A stretch of DNA of 36,921 nucleotides from Saccoglossus kowalevskii (lineage: Eukaryota > Hemichordata > Enteropneusta > Harrimaniidae). Each line of letters begins with the position of its first letter. Within the stretch, counting starts at the first letter, position 1. Location of the stretch: positions 164,861 to 201,781 of the forward strand of contig NW_003121425.1 of assembly GCF_000003605.2 (NCBI RefSeq), read 5' to 3'. Below are positions 7,800-19,383 of the stretch, one piece after another. Under the pieces are notes generated by a model. That model made no database searches. It was not told the DNA's origin and saw only the letters and a list, made by a program, of their open reading frames with translations. A program made the translations under genes and the position numbers.

Positions 7800-10150
7800 G
7801 CACATTTTATTGGATCATTGTACCAAATCGATATGCAAGTTACGTGCATTTGGGACTTGGTTAATTTTTTTCAAGGGATTAAGGGATTATAGGGATATAC
7901 TAAAAGGAATATTATAGCGAACATTATTTATAACTTGCAATTTAATGTAAATTGATTACTACTGCTCGGATAAATACTCGGATTGAAGTCGCAAATTATA
8001 TGCATTAAGTATGCATCATATATCAGTCAGATTTAAGCATTGTTTTATGAATATGTTTTACAAGAAGATGAAGACAAGAATTGATAATATACTTTGTAAT
8101 ATGGGCAAATTTATCATTAAATAATTCATCATGGGAAAAAGAACGTGTTGTTAATAGTTATGCGAAATGCTGAAAGGGGAGAGTGTAAAGTCATTGCATA
8201 AGCTGACTGTGTGAATAGAGTTTAGAGAGGTCAGAACCTGTGTTTGATCCCAACTTGCAATGTAACGATTCCAGGCGAATCACAAACTGAATACATTAAA
8301 ACATACATTGCAGTGGAATGTAATTATTACGATATATTATTGATATTGTGAGAAATTGTAAGCAAAATGAATTTGAAGGCGAACTTCAAGATAAAACTAG
8401 AAAGCGGGCGGACCAGAATCTTTGCGTAGTATTACACTATAGAATAAAGCCCCTCGAGTTTATACGAAAACTCTTTTTTTTCAACATTTTTTTGTAGGAG
8501 GATTTTATAGCCAGAAAAATACGAGGGATTTATCTCGCTAAAATAACACAGCCCAAAACCAAAAACAATGTTTGAACACCTTTGTATATATTGTTACACA
8601 ATCAGTGAATGCAGTACATGTATGCCTAAGTGTTGGCCTTTATTGTTCCTAAACAATTTGCATACTGTAATTGTGGCAGGTGAACACCATACGCAAAATT
8701 TGCCCATATGACCAATTTGAAAATGTTTTGATATCACAATCTGATAGAATTACGCTGGTTAGATGTAAATGTATTTCCAATGTTCCTCATACTATTAACC
8801 TGAAAGGTAATGCAGAATTATAGAAAAATGTAGACAAACCTGTTGTTACATTGCACAATGATTTATCCAATTTGGTCGAGTCTATTGCCATTTGCCTACA
8901 TCTATATATACCAACGCGTTGATTCATGAATGATCATCCCCGTGTGCAAATCTTAAATTTAAGGTCATGTTAGATTAAGACCAGTAAAGACGAAAAACAA
9001 ATTTGTTTGCATATATGCTTAAACCGGATCTAGATATAGGTGGGCCATATTATTCAGAAGGTATCTAAGATGTTTAAGGTCTCTGAATTGCAACATAATT
9101 CACTGAGAAGGAATTATTGTTCATGGTTTGTGTTTTTACATTTGAGAAAAATTGCTAGAATATAACTTGTTCCACGGGTATGCGATGCAGCAGAGGGTCA
9201 ATGGATCTGTAAATTACGTTTTAAAATGGGCAAGGTGTTCCTTTTTGGCATTTTAAATGTCAAGGCGTTCTTTTTGCTGGCATCAAAGCTGTGTTGATTT
9301 ACGTGTAATTTGTTATATGTGGCAATGGTTTCTGGTGCTGCTGCACATAAATATTTAAATCATTTAAGAGGTGAAATGCTTCAGCTGTTGGAGTATATTA
9401 TCTTTGTGTTATTCGCCTATTAGAAAAACATACTACAAATAAATAAATGTGGTAATGTATGACTGAAAGAAAGATTAGGGTAATAAGATACAGTTTTTCT
9501 GAGTTCACACAGAGAATTATAGATGGTGCAAAATATTAAGATGGCAACGTCTCTTCCCAATTTGCGTTTCATTTCACTATTTGAGTCAAATTGTCAAAGT
9601 TATCTGAGTTATCAAAGCTGCATAGAAGCGTTGTGCCTGATCAAATATTCTGCGATTATTTGGTTGAACAACTTTTGTACTAAGAACAAATATAATTTGT
9701 GTTTTCCCCCCGCAATCACCTTATTTATTTGGTTTTACACTGCTCATACATCAAATTTATTTTTATTATGAGTTCATCAAATAAGAACAATTTAAACATT
9801 TTTTGTACATGGAAACATGGTAGAATTAAAAGAAATTGTGTTTGCTCTTTGGGCCTTTAGTATTAAACAAATCATTTACAGCCGCTGTGGCATGTGCTTT
9901 GTTGCATCATGCTCATGGTAGGTAGAGGCAAATTGAAGTTCTACATGAGTAAGATTTACAGATCACACGGAATGCTAAAACCAGTTAATGACATTCATGA
10001 ACGTTACTTTCTTTCCTTGATGAGACTTTTAAGAGCCTTGGTTTTTGTGACCGTGCTCTCAGTTCTCTTATAAATTACTATAATGCCATTATGTTGGGAA
10101 GATTGTCACACAGCCCTATCACATGACTCAACATTGTTTTAGCAAAATGC

Positions 10151-10191
<41 letters not shown>

Positions 10192-10590
10192 TTTCAAACA
10201 TGCAATTCACTAGCACAAGTCTAACACAAAAGGGTAATAATTAGAATTTCGTGAATTTCCGTGTTGGAATTTCAAGTTGATTCAACATGCGTTCAATGAC
10301 GATATTGATTATTGATTATAATGTTTCATTGTGAATTCCGGTCGTGTGTTTATTTCCGTAACTCAAGGTAGATTTTTCATATGCATATTAGTCTGAGACA
10401 CAGAATCTTTTGTATGCAGCCTTTTTTTGTAATCAGCACATTTTTTATTTGTATATCAAAGTCAACCACATTTTGGGTCGTGCAAACTTCTCAGTGTCAT
10501 ACATTTTTCATTTCATACATTGTCAAGAACTTTTTACCCATGCCAGCTCATTTTAATTCCAACCAACCATAGTACTGTTAATCTTAAAGT
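7800..10590. other. Intergenic AT-rich DNA, no gene recognised
   Basis: The longest open stretch (9523-9771, plus) has no domain, splice context or codon pattern suggesting a gene. The interval contains an AT dinucleotide repeat at 10153-10189 and otherwise nothing supported. Confidence 0.6.
10153..10189. repeat. (TA)n microsatellite
   Basis: Uninterrupted TA dinucleotides for about 37 bp, ending before CCTTTC. Confidence 0.95.
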
Positions 10591-10599
10591 CACAGGTAT

Positions 10600-11090
10600 T
10601 GATGCTGGTTTTAAAAACATTTACCACCATAAAATTAAGGAGGCAGTTTGGATGAAAAAATTAGGCACTATTTCCCCCAAACGGACTGAATAGAAGAGAA
10701 GAACATAATTTGTAATTGTTTATTTGACTATTGAGGGCGCCCTATTCATGCTTTCACACCCCTTGTTCTCAATTATTCATGATCTATTGTTATTCAGTTT
10801 CACACTACTTTCTCAGTACTTTGCAGACATCCTTTGTACGCACTAGTAGCAGATAATTTTCTTAGTTTTTACTACTTTACCTCGTTTTATCCATATTACA
10901 TTGGCTAGAAAGTTCTTGATCTATTTGCTTTTACCACACACCTAGAGTGTATTTATGCATTGTGTCCTATATTATACAGCAACACTGATATTTGTTTTTT
11001 ATCCATTTTAGTTTGTTGTTTGATAAAGGAGGTTTTACATCTCCCCGAAACGTCATGAAATAAACCACTGTTTGAAGTCAGAAACGTTTT
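10600..11090 (+). mobile_element. 3' remnant of a Penelope-like or related retroelement
   Basis: At about 10624-10692 the plus strand reads HHKIKEAVWMKKLGTISPKR and stops shortly after. This resembles the C-terminal KEA-(x)2-I/M-x-KL segment of Penelope-like GIY-YIG/RT proteins. About 350 bp downstream the sequence TCCCCGAAACGTCATGAAATAAA (11042-11064) is the kind of GAAACGTC plus AATAAA tail common at the 3' ends of these retroelements. The upstream RT is not visible, so only the tail survives. A LINE with a similar 3' UTR is the alternative. Confidence 0.4.
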
Positions 11091-12393
11091 GAGCTTCGTG
11101 TGTTATATACAACTACTTTTATCTCTCATATTTGACGACCTCTATAGTATCAGTGAATTTCATGGATCCGTCAACCCGACTTTTGATGACACAGTTCAAG
11201 GAATTCAACTTCACTTTTTTACCATGACACTGTAACTTTGCAATATTGCTTGAGGTATCCGCTTCCTACAATATTAGAAAAAGCGAAAAAAAATACATGG
11301 TATTTCCAAGATGGCGGATGGTTCGAAGTTCATAGCGAGAAAGTTCCAATATTTTTCATAATTTTGCTTAGACTTAGACATTCAACACCAAGCAGTTGGA
11401 ACGGGAAATATAGTATTGAATATTGAGTATAACATTGAAATTATTACAATGATGATGCAAAGTATACACTTTCACAGTCTAAGGGTTAGTTAATATAAAC
11501 CATGACCCTGCCCACCTCGGGGTATGTGGGGACAACACAACACTGACGTTTCAATTTGCATGTGCCCCACCACCACTATCAAAAAAGTGCCTTATACCAC
11601 CATCTCCGATCCCATTTCCGTAAGCAAAATAAAAAAAAACACTCGTCAAAGAATGTAATATTATATATTGTTTTCATTGATCCATATTAATATAGCAAAC
11701 AAAATTGCGTGCATTCATGAAGAAATTGTTATATTTTAAATTGAAAGTTCGTTATTTTCTACTGATTTGCAGGATTCTGTTTAACCTGATTTTCAACTTG
11801 TCTCTTCATTTTGTTTCAAGTCAAATCCAGGATGACTATGGGTCCAATGGCTTATTCAGCGCGCTCATAATCAGAGGTCACTTGAACGAGCCAAATTCAT
11901 AGAGAGGCATCTACTTTATACTTTGATCTTCTTGGTTAATTGTATTAAAACCCATATCTACGTTACGACGTATAGTATATTGAACTCAATGTGATATAAT
12001 TTCTTCGAATATTTTGGCATTTTGTATAATTATATAGTAGGTAACACCGAAAATCACATCACCCACTCACCGACCTTTGCACTTTTTATGTACTAACTGC
12101 ACTATAAATCTAAGTGATTTAAAATACAACACATTCAACTATGCATGATCTACAGATCTATTCATGAACAGGTTCACTGTGGTAAACAACAAAATAATTG
12201 TGCATATGTGCCATGCTTTTGACAATTAGGGTGTTAAAAGCTAGGCAGCTGTAACTAGTTCGTTTTAGTATAGTTAACAACATGATAACATGTATAACAC
12301 ACGTGTAATTCACACCATTCGTAAACGAAAAGTCACTCCGCAACACACAAACGAATGTAGCAGCTATTAAAATCCCATATGGCGAATTTATCA

Positions 12394-12420
12394 ATATATA
12401 TATATATATATATATTATAT
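12394..12420. repeat. (AT)n microsatellite inside unit A
   Basis: Short AT dinucleotide tract followed by TATTATATA. Its counterpart in unit B is longer (20709-20745) and marks one edge of the roughly 0.9-kb block present only in unit B. Confidence 0.9.
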
Positions 12421-12954
12421 AGGGGTGTCACAACTTTACTGAATATATTCTACAAATGTATATTCACTGTGCAATATTGTTTATAGTGATGATAGTATCT
12501 ATATATACATGTTTTATTTTTTTGTAGTATGATTTTTAGATTAAAATTAGTAGAAGCAAATTCATTGATTTAAAAGCAATATTTTTGTTTCATGTATTCA
12601 TCACTCTCTAGAGAAATGGTTAATAATGATTCAACATCTGTGCTGCTGCTTATTTACCACGTGAATGCACCATATGTCTAAATAGCAGGCAACGTTCCCA
12701 TATTAACATTTTAAACGGGGTACTAGAGACTGACGAGTCAGAACTCTGGCATACAAACAGGTAACTGGATGTTTCTTACTTTAAATTTATAAACTATTTT
12801 AATTCGATGCTATACTAAGGCAATATCGCACTGATTTATTTCGACTGCTGATGTCGAATTCATCATTATATATATTATATTCGGCAATTATCAATTCATG
12901 AATAGATGTGTCGCTAATGTAACAATTTTGCTGACGCCCAAATGTTGATGTGGC

Positions 12955-14071
12955 AGCTAGCACATTTGTTGGGATAAAACTTGAAATCCCTGTCCGTTTT
13001 CACACATGTACTGCATACAAAGCCGTCTACATTTGTCCATTACAATTAACGATAAAGCGTTTAAATGGTAAAGCTCACATGAGCAAGTTTGACATAACTG
13101 ATGCTTTCAACCAAATACCACTTCGATCGATTTGGCCTTTGTGTGTTTGTGTCAGGCTACTTTGTGGATCCAGATACAATCTAAAAATATTTCACTTGCT
13201 CTCACAAGACGTATGCTTTATAACACCCTAATAAATTTGAAGTGAGATTCATTCTTCATTTATTGAACTATTGATCTATGAGTGACAACAGCAATGAAAT
13301 GCAGGGCAATAATGACAATGATTTTAAAAACTCTTAACATTCCATTGGCACCACATAAAAAAACTTGGAGCAACTCAAGAACTTGAATATTCAGGTGTTA
13401 TGATCAGCTCAAGAGACATAAGAGCTTTTTTGTTGCAAAATAAGGTATACAGGATTAAAAATAAAATATCAGAGTTTATGTCAAAATAGTCGATTACAAA
13501 ACGACACTTGTTATTTCTGCTTTGTCACCTGAATTATGCAGCTAGATTGGTAATACCTGGCAGGTCCTTCGTCGCCAACCTACTGAGATTGGCTTCATCA
13601 ATCTCACAATTGGGCCACTATGTCACCATGAATCAATCTTGCAATCTCGAATTAGCTATCTGGGGTATATTTATAGATTAGTGGAATGGTATTCACCTGT
13701 TAACGAACAGCAAAGTAGTTAGTGCATCTCACCTACTAATTTAAACAGATGCTTCGTCTACTAAAGGTTTCAGAGGCTACTGGTTTTCGCAACACATGGC
13801 CAGCGGAATTAACTTTTTAACAACGTCATGAACTATTCAGCTCCATAACAGCTTCACACTGTAAAGATACTTTATGCAGCGTTTAACACATTTTTCAGTG
13901 CTTAACACTCACATCAATGCAGCACAACTTTTTATTATATTGGTTCAATTTCTCTCTGGAAAACAAAATAAGTTTGCTGGTGCTTTATACCGTTTACAAT
14001 TGCAGACGTTCAAAGATCTTGCACGAGATGCACATGAAAACCCAACATACTGTGTAGTAACTCGTGTTTAG
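12955..14071 (+). pseudogene. DIRS-like retrotransposon RT/RNase H fragment, copy A
   Basis: Protein fragments in shifting frames match the order of DIRS/Ngaro-type elements. KFDITDAFNQIPL is the RT palm entry. Then come GSRYNLKIFHLLSQDVC, the connection HLLFLLCHLNYAARLVIPGR, SISQLGHYVTMNQSC and AIWGIFID, the RNase H-like TDASSTKGFRGYW, and the end GKQNKFAGALYRLQLQTFKD. Frameshifts and stops are numerous, so it is dead. No tyrosine recombinase, which would complete a DIRS element, could be seen. The segment 13421-14086 is nearly identical to copy B whereas the part before it is not. Confidence 0.72.
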
Positions 14072-14087
14072 CGCACGATATGCATCA

Positions 14088-14487
14088 GCTTTCTTGTTGC
14101 AAAATAAGGTATACAGGATTAAAGATAAAATATTAGAGTTTATGTCAAAAAAAAGTCGATTACTAAACGACACTTGTTATCTCTGCTTGGTCACCTGAAT
14201 TTTGCAACTAGATTGGTTTTACCTGGCATCGCCCACTTCCTAAGATTGGCTTCACCAATCTCATAATTGGGCCACTATGTCACCATGAATCAATCTTGTT
14301 TAACACTCACAGCAATGCAGCACAACTTTTATTATATTGGTTCAATTTCTCCCAGGAAAACGAAATAAGATTGCTGGTGCTATACCGTTTACAATTGCAG
14401 AAGTGCAGATATCTTGCACGAGATGCACTGGAGAACTCAACATACTGTGAAGTAACTCGTGTTTAGCGCACGATATGCATAACATGT
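14088..14487 (+). pseudogene. Nested diverged partial copy of the DIRS-like 3' segment
   Basis: Immediately after copy A the sequence restarts at CTTTCTTGTTGCAAAATAAGG and repeats the RT thumb/RNase H portion, skips an internal block corresponding to about 13645-13895, and ends again in CGTGTTTAGCGCACGATATGCAT. It differs from copy A far more than copies A and B differ from each other. Its right flank (TGTGGGCTTTTA) is the one that matches unit B, so it appears to be the original resident sequence. Confidence 0.7.
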
Positions 14488-14899
14488 GGGCTTTTACGAC
14501 AGACAGACTCACGATTCTGGTTTAGCAATTTGTTTTTTTAATACAATTTTATTTTCTAATAATAATTACAATGGTTCGCAGAACAATAAAAACGTCACAG
14601 GCACAACACACAAAACATTGCAAAAATAGTTTAGTACAGGGGATGATCATTCCAACAAGGGTGCCAACGCACTCCATTTTAAAACGTACCTTGTTTCGTT
14701 CAAGACATTTTTCAAGACATTTCGTTTCTTTGACATTTTTTATAAGATAATCAAGATAAGGCAATACGTTTGTAAAGCGACATATATAAAAACATATTTA
14801 CCTATTAAAATAAAATGGTTTAATAGTGTATATTTTTGGGTGAATCCCAAGAGAATACGTTCGGATATTAGAACAATATTATCACTTCCCGGTATAGGC

Positions 14900-15160
14900 C
14901 CCCCACTAGTTTTGAAATAATTTCCAAAACGAAATTGTGGTTTTACATTCCCAGAAGAGATGTTCATTTTTTTTAATTTTTTTTACAATATTTACAACAA
15001 TTGTCCAATCGGATTTTATTTTTGAAAAGATAATTGTTGGTTGCCAAAATTCGATGCAATATTTTAAACTTAAAAATGCGCAGTTTTTCTTCCATTGTGG
15101 TAACGTACGCCAATTTCCAGATACATCTCCAATCAATTGTATTACTCACATACACAGTTG
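14900..15160 (-). pseudogene. LINE ORF2 C-terminal segment with CCHC knuckle
   Basis: Minus-strand reading across one frameshift gives WKLAYVTTMEEKLRIFKFKI, LDNCCKYCKKN and NEHLFWECKTTISFWKLF. The C-x2-C...H-x3-4-C arrangement is the cysteine-histidine motif found at the end of L1/Tx1-type ORF2 proteins. It belongs to the LINE at 14532-19383. Confidence 0.7.
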
Positions 15161-15792
15161 CTTTATATTAAGACATGGATGCTGGTCTTTCAAAACGTTT
15201 TACCACCAACAACTGTATCATTTATTTTTTTAGTTAAATTCGCATTGATATTTCCAGCAACTAATTTAATTTCGACTTTCAATAATCTGAAATTGCGTGC
15301 AGAATGCCATTAAAAGTTACAAAATCCGTCTTAATTGTGTATTTCTCTATAAATTGTTCATACGACATAAAATTACCATTTGTATTTAATAAATGTTGTA
15401 TGCACTTTAACCAATTATTTAGCCAGTGTAAATAACACACTGGTTTTCCATCAATTAAAATGTATCTATTATTTCACAGTGTTTCTGGTTTGACCGCATT
15501 TGAATTACTGGGTGGTCCATGACAGAATAGTTCATACCAAAAACTTAAAATTTCAGAATAAAACGCTGGTTACGAAAAAAAAAAAAAAACATTTTGTCAG
15601 GATCATAATTACAGCTGAATACAAATTTCAAACCCCCATATCTACAAAAATAGCTCTTTGGAATAACTCCCCATGATGCATTTTTTTCCATTTACCTTAT
15701 AGCCCAAGCTAATTTGAATGCTTTGTTCAACAACTCCAAATCAGTCATGCGCAAACCACCATATTCATTATCCCCAATTAAAGTGTTGTTTT

Positions 15793-16850
15793 TTATATGG
15801 TGTTCTTTCCCGTTCCACAGCAAATCAAATAACCTAGCCCGGGCTTCGGACACGTATTTTTCATTACAAATAGCAGATTAGTAGCCCCTAAAACCTTTGC
15901 AAGTGTAAATCTGCCACCAATAGTCAATTCACGTGACTTCCATATGCCAAGTTTTATATTCATTTTTTTCAATTTGTTGGTTAAGCTGTAAATTTTCCTT
16001 AACATATGTAAATTCCTAAGTAACGGCCTGGGTTTTGGGTGGGGACTATTACATCCATCGTTTGCCAATTATTTTTAAGTTTACCTAACACAAGTAGTTC
16101 TATTTTACCCATATTAATTTCTAGACCAGGAAAATAATGAAAATGTTTTAGAAAGAATAGAGCAGTACGAACAGAATTTCGGTTTCTCATGCAAAGGGTT
16201 GTATCATCTGAAAAGCCAGACATTTTTTGTTCATGCTCATATGGAAACATAATATTTGGTCACTTGATCAAATAACAATAGCCAACAACTCTATGGCAAT
16301 TAAACAGAGAGCTGTGGACAACGGACAACCCTGACGGATACCCCGATATAACTTAAACCAACCTGATGAATTCCCATTATTGAGTACACAGCTTTCAATG
16401 TTGTTATAAAATACAGAAACCCATTTCTTAAAAGAATCACCCAAATTGAACAAGTCAAGAGCTTTATGCAAGAAATCCCATTCTAGGATATCAAAAGTTT
16501 TTGTAAGGTCGACAAACAAAAGCGACCACGGTTGACCACTATTTTCACAGTAATCAATATCATCTGTAATAAATCTGATATTGTCAACAATTGTTCTACC
16601 TGGTATGAAAGCAGACTGGTTTTCATGGATAATGGTGGTTAAAATATTTTAAAGCCGTTTAGGCATGCATCTACTTGCAATTTTGGAATCTGCATCGAGC
16701 AGCGATACTGGTCTCCAATTATGCAAATCAGTCGATGATTATCAGGTTTTGGCAATAAAGTTATAACAGCTTGTTTTTGTTTGAAGCTGTAATTTGTTGA
16801 ATGCATCCCCAATTTTTCACCAGAAAAATTAATAAACGTCATGGGCTAGC
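15793..16850 (-). pseudogene. LINE ORF2 reverse transcriptase domain
   Basis: Minus-strand fragments in order: QKQAVITLLPKPDNHRL, then (after a frameshift) AFIPGRTIVDNI-like sequence, LFVDLTKTFDILEWDFLHKA, IRQGCPLSTALCLIAIELLA, and SGFSDDTTL. These correspond to the RT fingers, the F-DLTK-FD palm, the RQGCPLS block and the catalytic Y/F-ADD motif. Here that motif reads FSDD, so Ala is Ser but both aspartates remain. Several frameshifts and stops show that it is inactive. Confidence 0.85.
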
Positions 16851-17399
16851 CCGTCACTGCCAAGTGATTTTTGGGGGACTTTTAAGGCAGAAAATACTTC
16901 CTCTTTAGTCAGAATACCTTCACATGTGGGATATTATTAAAGAACCCGTATTTATCATTTGAATTCAAATTTGGAGAAGACGATACACATAACGCAGTGT
17001 AATAATTCACCAGTAATTTCGTTTTGATCGATCTTCAATTTGGCTACAGTTTTCTTTTTAAAATTACGTTTTTCCAAGTTCAAAAAGTATTTGGTACTTT
17101 TTTCACCCTCCTGATACCATACCGTGAACGGATAGCAGAGCCCTGAATCTTGTGATCAATAATACTATCAAGTTCTTTTTTTAAAGCTTTATACTGCATC
17201 AAAACATCCTCCTCAAAATTTTCATCAATTTCTTTTCCAAATTATACAACTCTTTTTATAATCCAAATTCTCTATCCCTTCTTTCTTCTGCTTGTCGCTT
17301 TTAGAATTCAACAGTAGCCTGGCGAATCTTGTACTTCAAGAATTCAAAACGAGTTTGGTGGTCAAGATATAAAGTATCACGCAGAATATCATCAATGGT

Positions 17400-18182
17400 T
17401 TTATTAATGCTTTCCGTATAAGTTAAGGCTACAGTTGAATTTCCCAAAACACAGGATCTCTATGGAACCAATTCCAACAGAAATTGAAATCACAATTGCA
17501 TCATGGTCTGATTTTGTACAAGGACAAATATCACAAAGTTTTACCTGATTAATCTGATGTTTAGAAATCAAAAAGTATTCCAAACGCGTTGCAGCATTTC
17601 CCTTCTCCATGTAAACCTATATGTACCAGGATTGAGTTCTCTATAAAAATATCAATAAGATTATAACATTTCATAAAAGATAACATTTCCTTTCTGAAAG
17701 TTGATCTTGGATCAATATTTTTACCTCGTTTATCCATTTCAGGATTTACTGGTATATTAAAATCATCTTCAATAATCAATAGACTGTTGGGAAAAATTAC
17801 AATTAATTGATGTCTTAAGAGCTTGTAAAAAACGAAGCTGTTCATCTTCTCTATTCAGAACATATATACTTGCAATCACTACCTTATAGCTACCAATATC
17901 TATTTCCAGAAAAATAAATCTATCAGATGCATCTTTGACATTTTTAGTGTGTTTTATAGTTGTATTTTTGTGTAATAAAATTGCTGTCCCACAGCTTGCT
18001 CGTGTTCCATGTGAAAAGAAAATGTCCTCTCCCCAGTCAACCTTCCATTTGTGTTCATCCTCTGAACTACTGTGGATTTCTTGCAGTAAAATTATATCTG
18101 CTTTCTGCCTCTTACAAAAATGAAAAATAGCCTTACGCTTCTGTCGATCTCTTAATCCCCTTACATTTAAACAAATAACATT
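17400..18182 (-). pseudogene. LINE ORF2 APE-type endonuclease domain
   Basis: Minus-strand reading from 18182 gives NVICLNVRGLRDRQKR, KADIILLQEIHSS, DWGEDIFFSHGTRASCGTAI, DRFIFLEIDIGSYKVVIASI, a broken GDFN box (EDDFNIPVNPEMDKRG), and LEYFLISKHQIN ending in SDHDAIV. These are the LQE, GDFN, D-x-FLIS and SDH signatures of the apurinic-like endonuclease that nicks target DNA. The expected Gly of GDFN is Asp. A frameshift splits the domain near 17800 and another near 17600. Confidence 0.85.
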
Positions 18183-18746
18183 TAATGAATAAATGTACTA
18201 CAAACACAAAACATATAAACTACGGATACAAGGCTCAATTTAAAAAAAGTAAAAAATATCTGAGTAACAACAGTAAACAAAAACAAAAAAATGTAAATAT
18301 ATACGATTCACAATATGCTATTTTAAAGGTAACAAAATAAATTCCATATATATAAGAAAAAAGAATAAGTTGCACCCTAACGTAAATAAACAAAGTGCAC
18401 AGGAAAGCAATTTCCAATACCACACACAGTATCCTTTCACTTTAGTGTAACCTAAATAATACATGGACACCTACTAACAGGTGTGGAACATGAGTGGTAC
18501 AGGCAGCGATGGAATTTGCCGCAGGTGAAACCTGTTTTTTTATATTTAAAAAAAAATTCACGTTTCACACGTGCAGCTTTTTTTGTAATTATTTTAGGAT
18601 TACATTTCAGGTCTCACACGTTCAGTCTTTTGTTTTTGTTTTTATAGATATCAATTTCGCGGCTCATCTTTAAACATGACCTAAAACAAGGTAATATGTA
18701 TAAAACTACCCACATTGAGAACTGGTGCAAGACAAAAGTCTAATAA

Positions 18747-19383
18747 TTATATAATGTCAGGGAATTTGTAAAGCGATTCACCTATATATAATTTATCTTC
18801 ACGAAAGGCCGGCTTCTTCCCTTCTTCATACGCGGTTTTCATTACGTCTTTGAACGACCGTTTTGCTTCAAAATCTTCTTTGATGAGATCACGAGTAACA
18901 TAAACGTAAGATTCCTTTAGTAAAAAGCTCGTTGATTTCTCTCCTCGAAAATTTAAACTTGGTTTGCCGTTCATCCAATTCTTTTTCCACATCATCAACT
19001 CTTCTACTTGTTTGTTTCTGTTCATTTACTAATATGTAGAGATTTGCATCGATACGATTTGGGACAGCCTCCTTCATAAAACGTTTGAATTCTTCATCAC
19101 TCTCACCTTTTCGCTCACATTTTGATTTGTCCACGCATTGCTTAACCGACCCCTGTGAGCTTGATGGTTTTTTACGCCGACGTCAATTTCAGTTTTTTTT
19201 TTCTTTCCACTTGCTCTGGTTTCAGTTGGGATCCCTTGTGAACCGTACTATATGTATCCCTGGGCAGCATCCACGTCTTTTCTATGCTAAAGTTAACCAA
19301 TTAGTGTCCAAAGTGTTGTAAAGGAAGGATTTTCCGGAGTAGTCAAAATCACCAAACCTACACGTTAGGTTAGGCACACGAAC
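18747..19383 (-). pseudogene. LINE ORF1-like region with coiled coil
   Basis: Two overlapping minus-strand stretches share a frameshift near 18950: KCERKGESDEEFKRFMKEAV with EQKQTSRRVDDVEKELDER, then SYVYVTRDLIKEDFEAKRSF and AYEEGKKPAFREDKLYIGE. The Glu/Lys-rich heptad-like part followed by a basic segment fits the coiled-coil ORF1 protein of LINEs. A 5' piece (AKVRVPNLTCRFGDFDYSG) begins at the very edge of the element. ORF1 proteins vary quickly, so this rests mainly on position upstream of the endonuclease. Confidence 0.6.

Larger units (their letters stand above)
14532..19383 (-). mobile_element. Decayed near-full-length LINE, L1/Tx1-like, inserted in unit A
   Basis: On the minus strand the element carries a coiled-coil ORF1, an APE-type endonuclease, a reverse transcriptase and a C-terminal CCHC-like knuckle, and ends in TTAAAAAAAC at 14532. 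It is flanked by TTTAGCAATTT (14521-14531) and TTTAGCCATTT (19384-19394), an 11-bp target-site duplication with one mismatch. Unit B keeps the uninterrupted site TTTAGCCATTTTATTGTTTTG starting at 23652. At about 4.85 kb it is close to complete, but both ORFs are broken. Placement in the L1/Tx1 group rests on the EN-RT layout and the HLFWEC C-terminus. Confidence 0.85.

Noticed and set aside
8205-8265. tRNA-derived SINE candidate with a TGTTTGATCCC B-box-like string
   Set aside because: No convincing A box at the right spacing and no clover-leaf pairing.
9523-9771. 82-codon open frame
   Set aside because: No domain, no splice signals, random-looking composition in AT-rich intergenic DNA.
12728-12752. 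Hammerhead-ribozyme-like CTGACGAG core, also at 21991 in unit B
   Set aside because: The conserved GAAA after stem II and a matching stem III are absent. It is only a small GACT/AGTC or GAGT/ACTC palindrome.
18235-18423. 62-codon minus-strand frame rich in Phe and Tyr
   Set aside because: It lies between ORF1 and ORF2 of the LINE and has the composition of low-complexity T-rich sequence.
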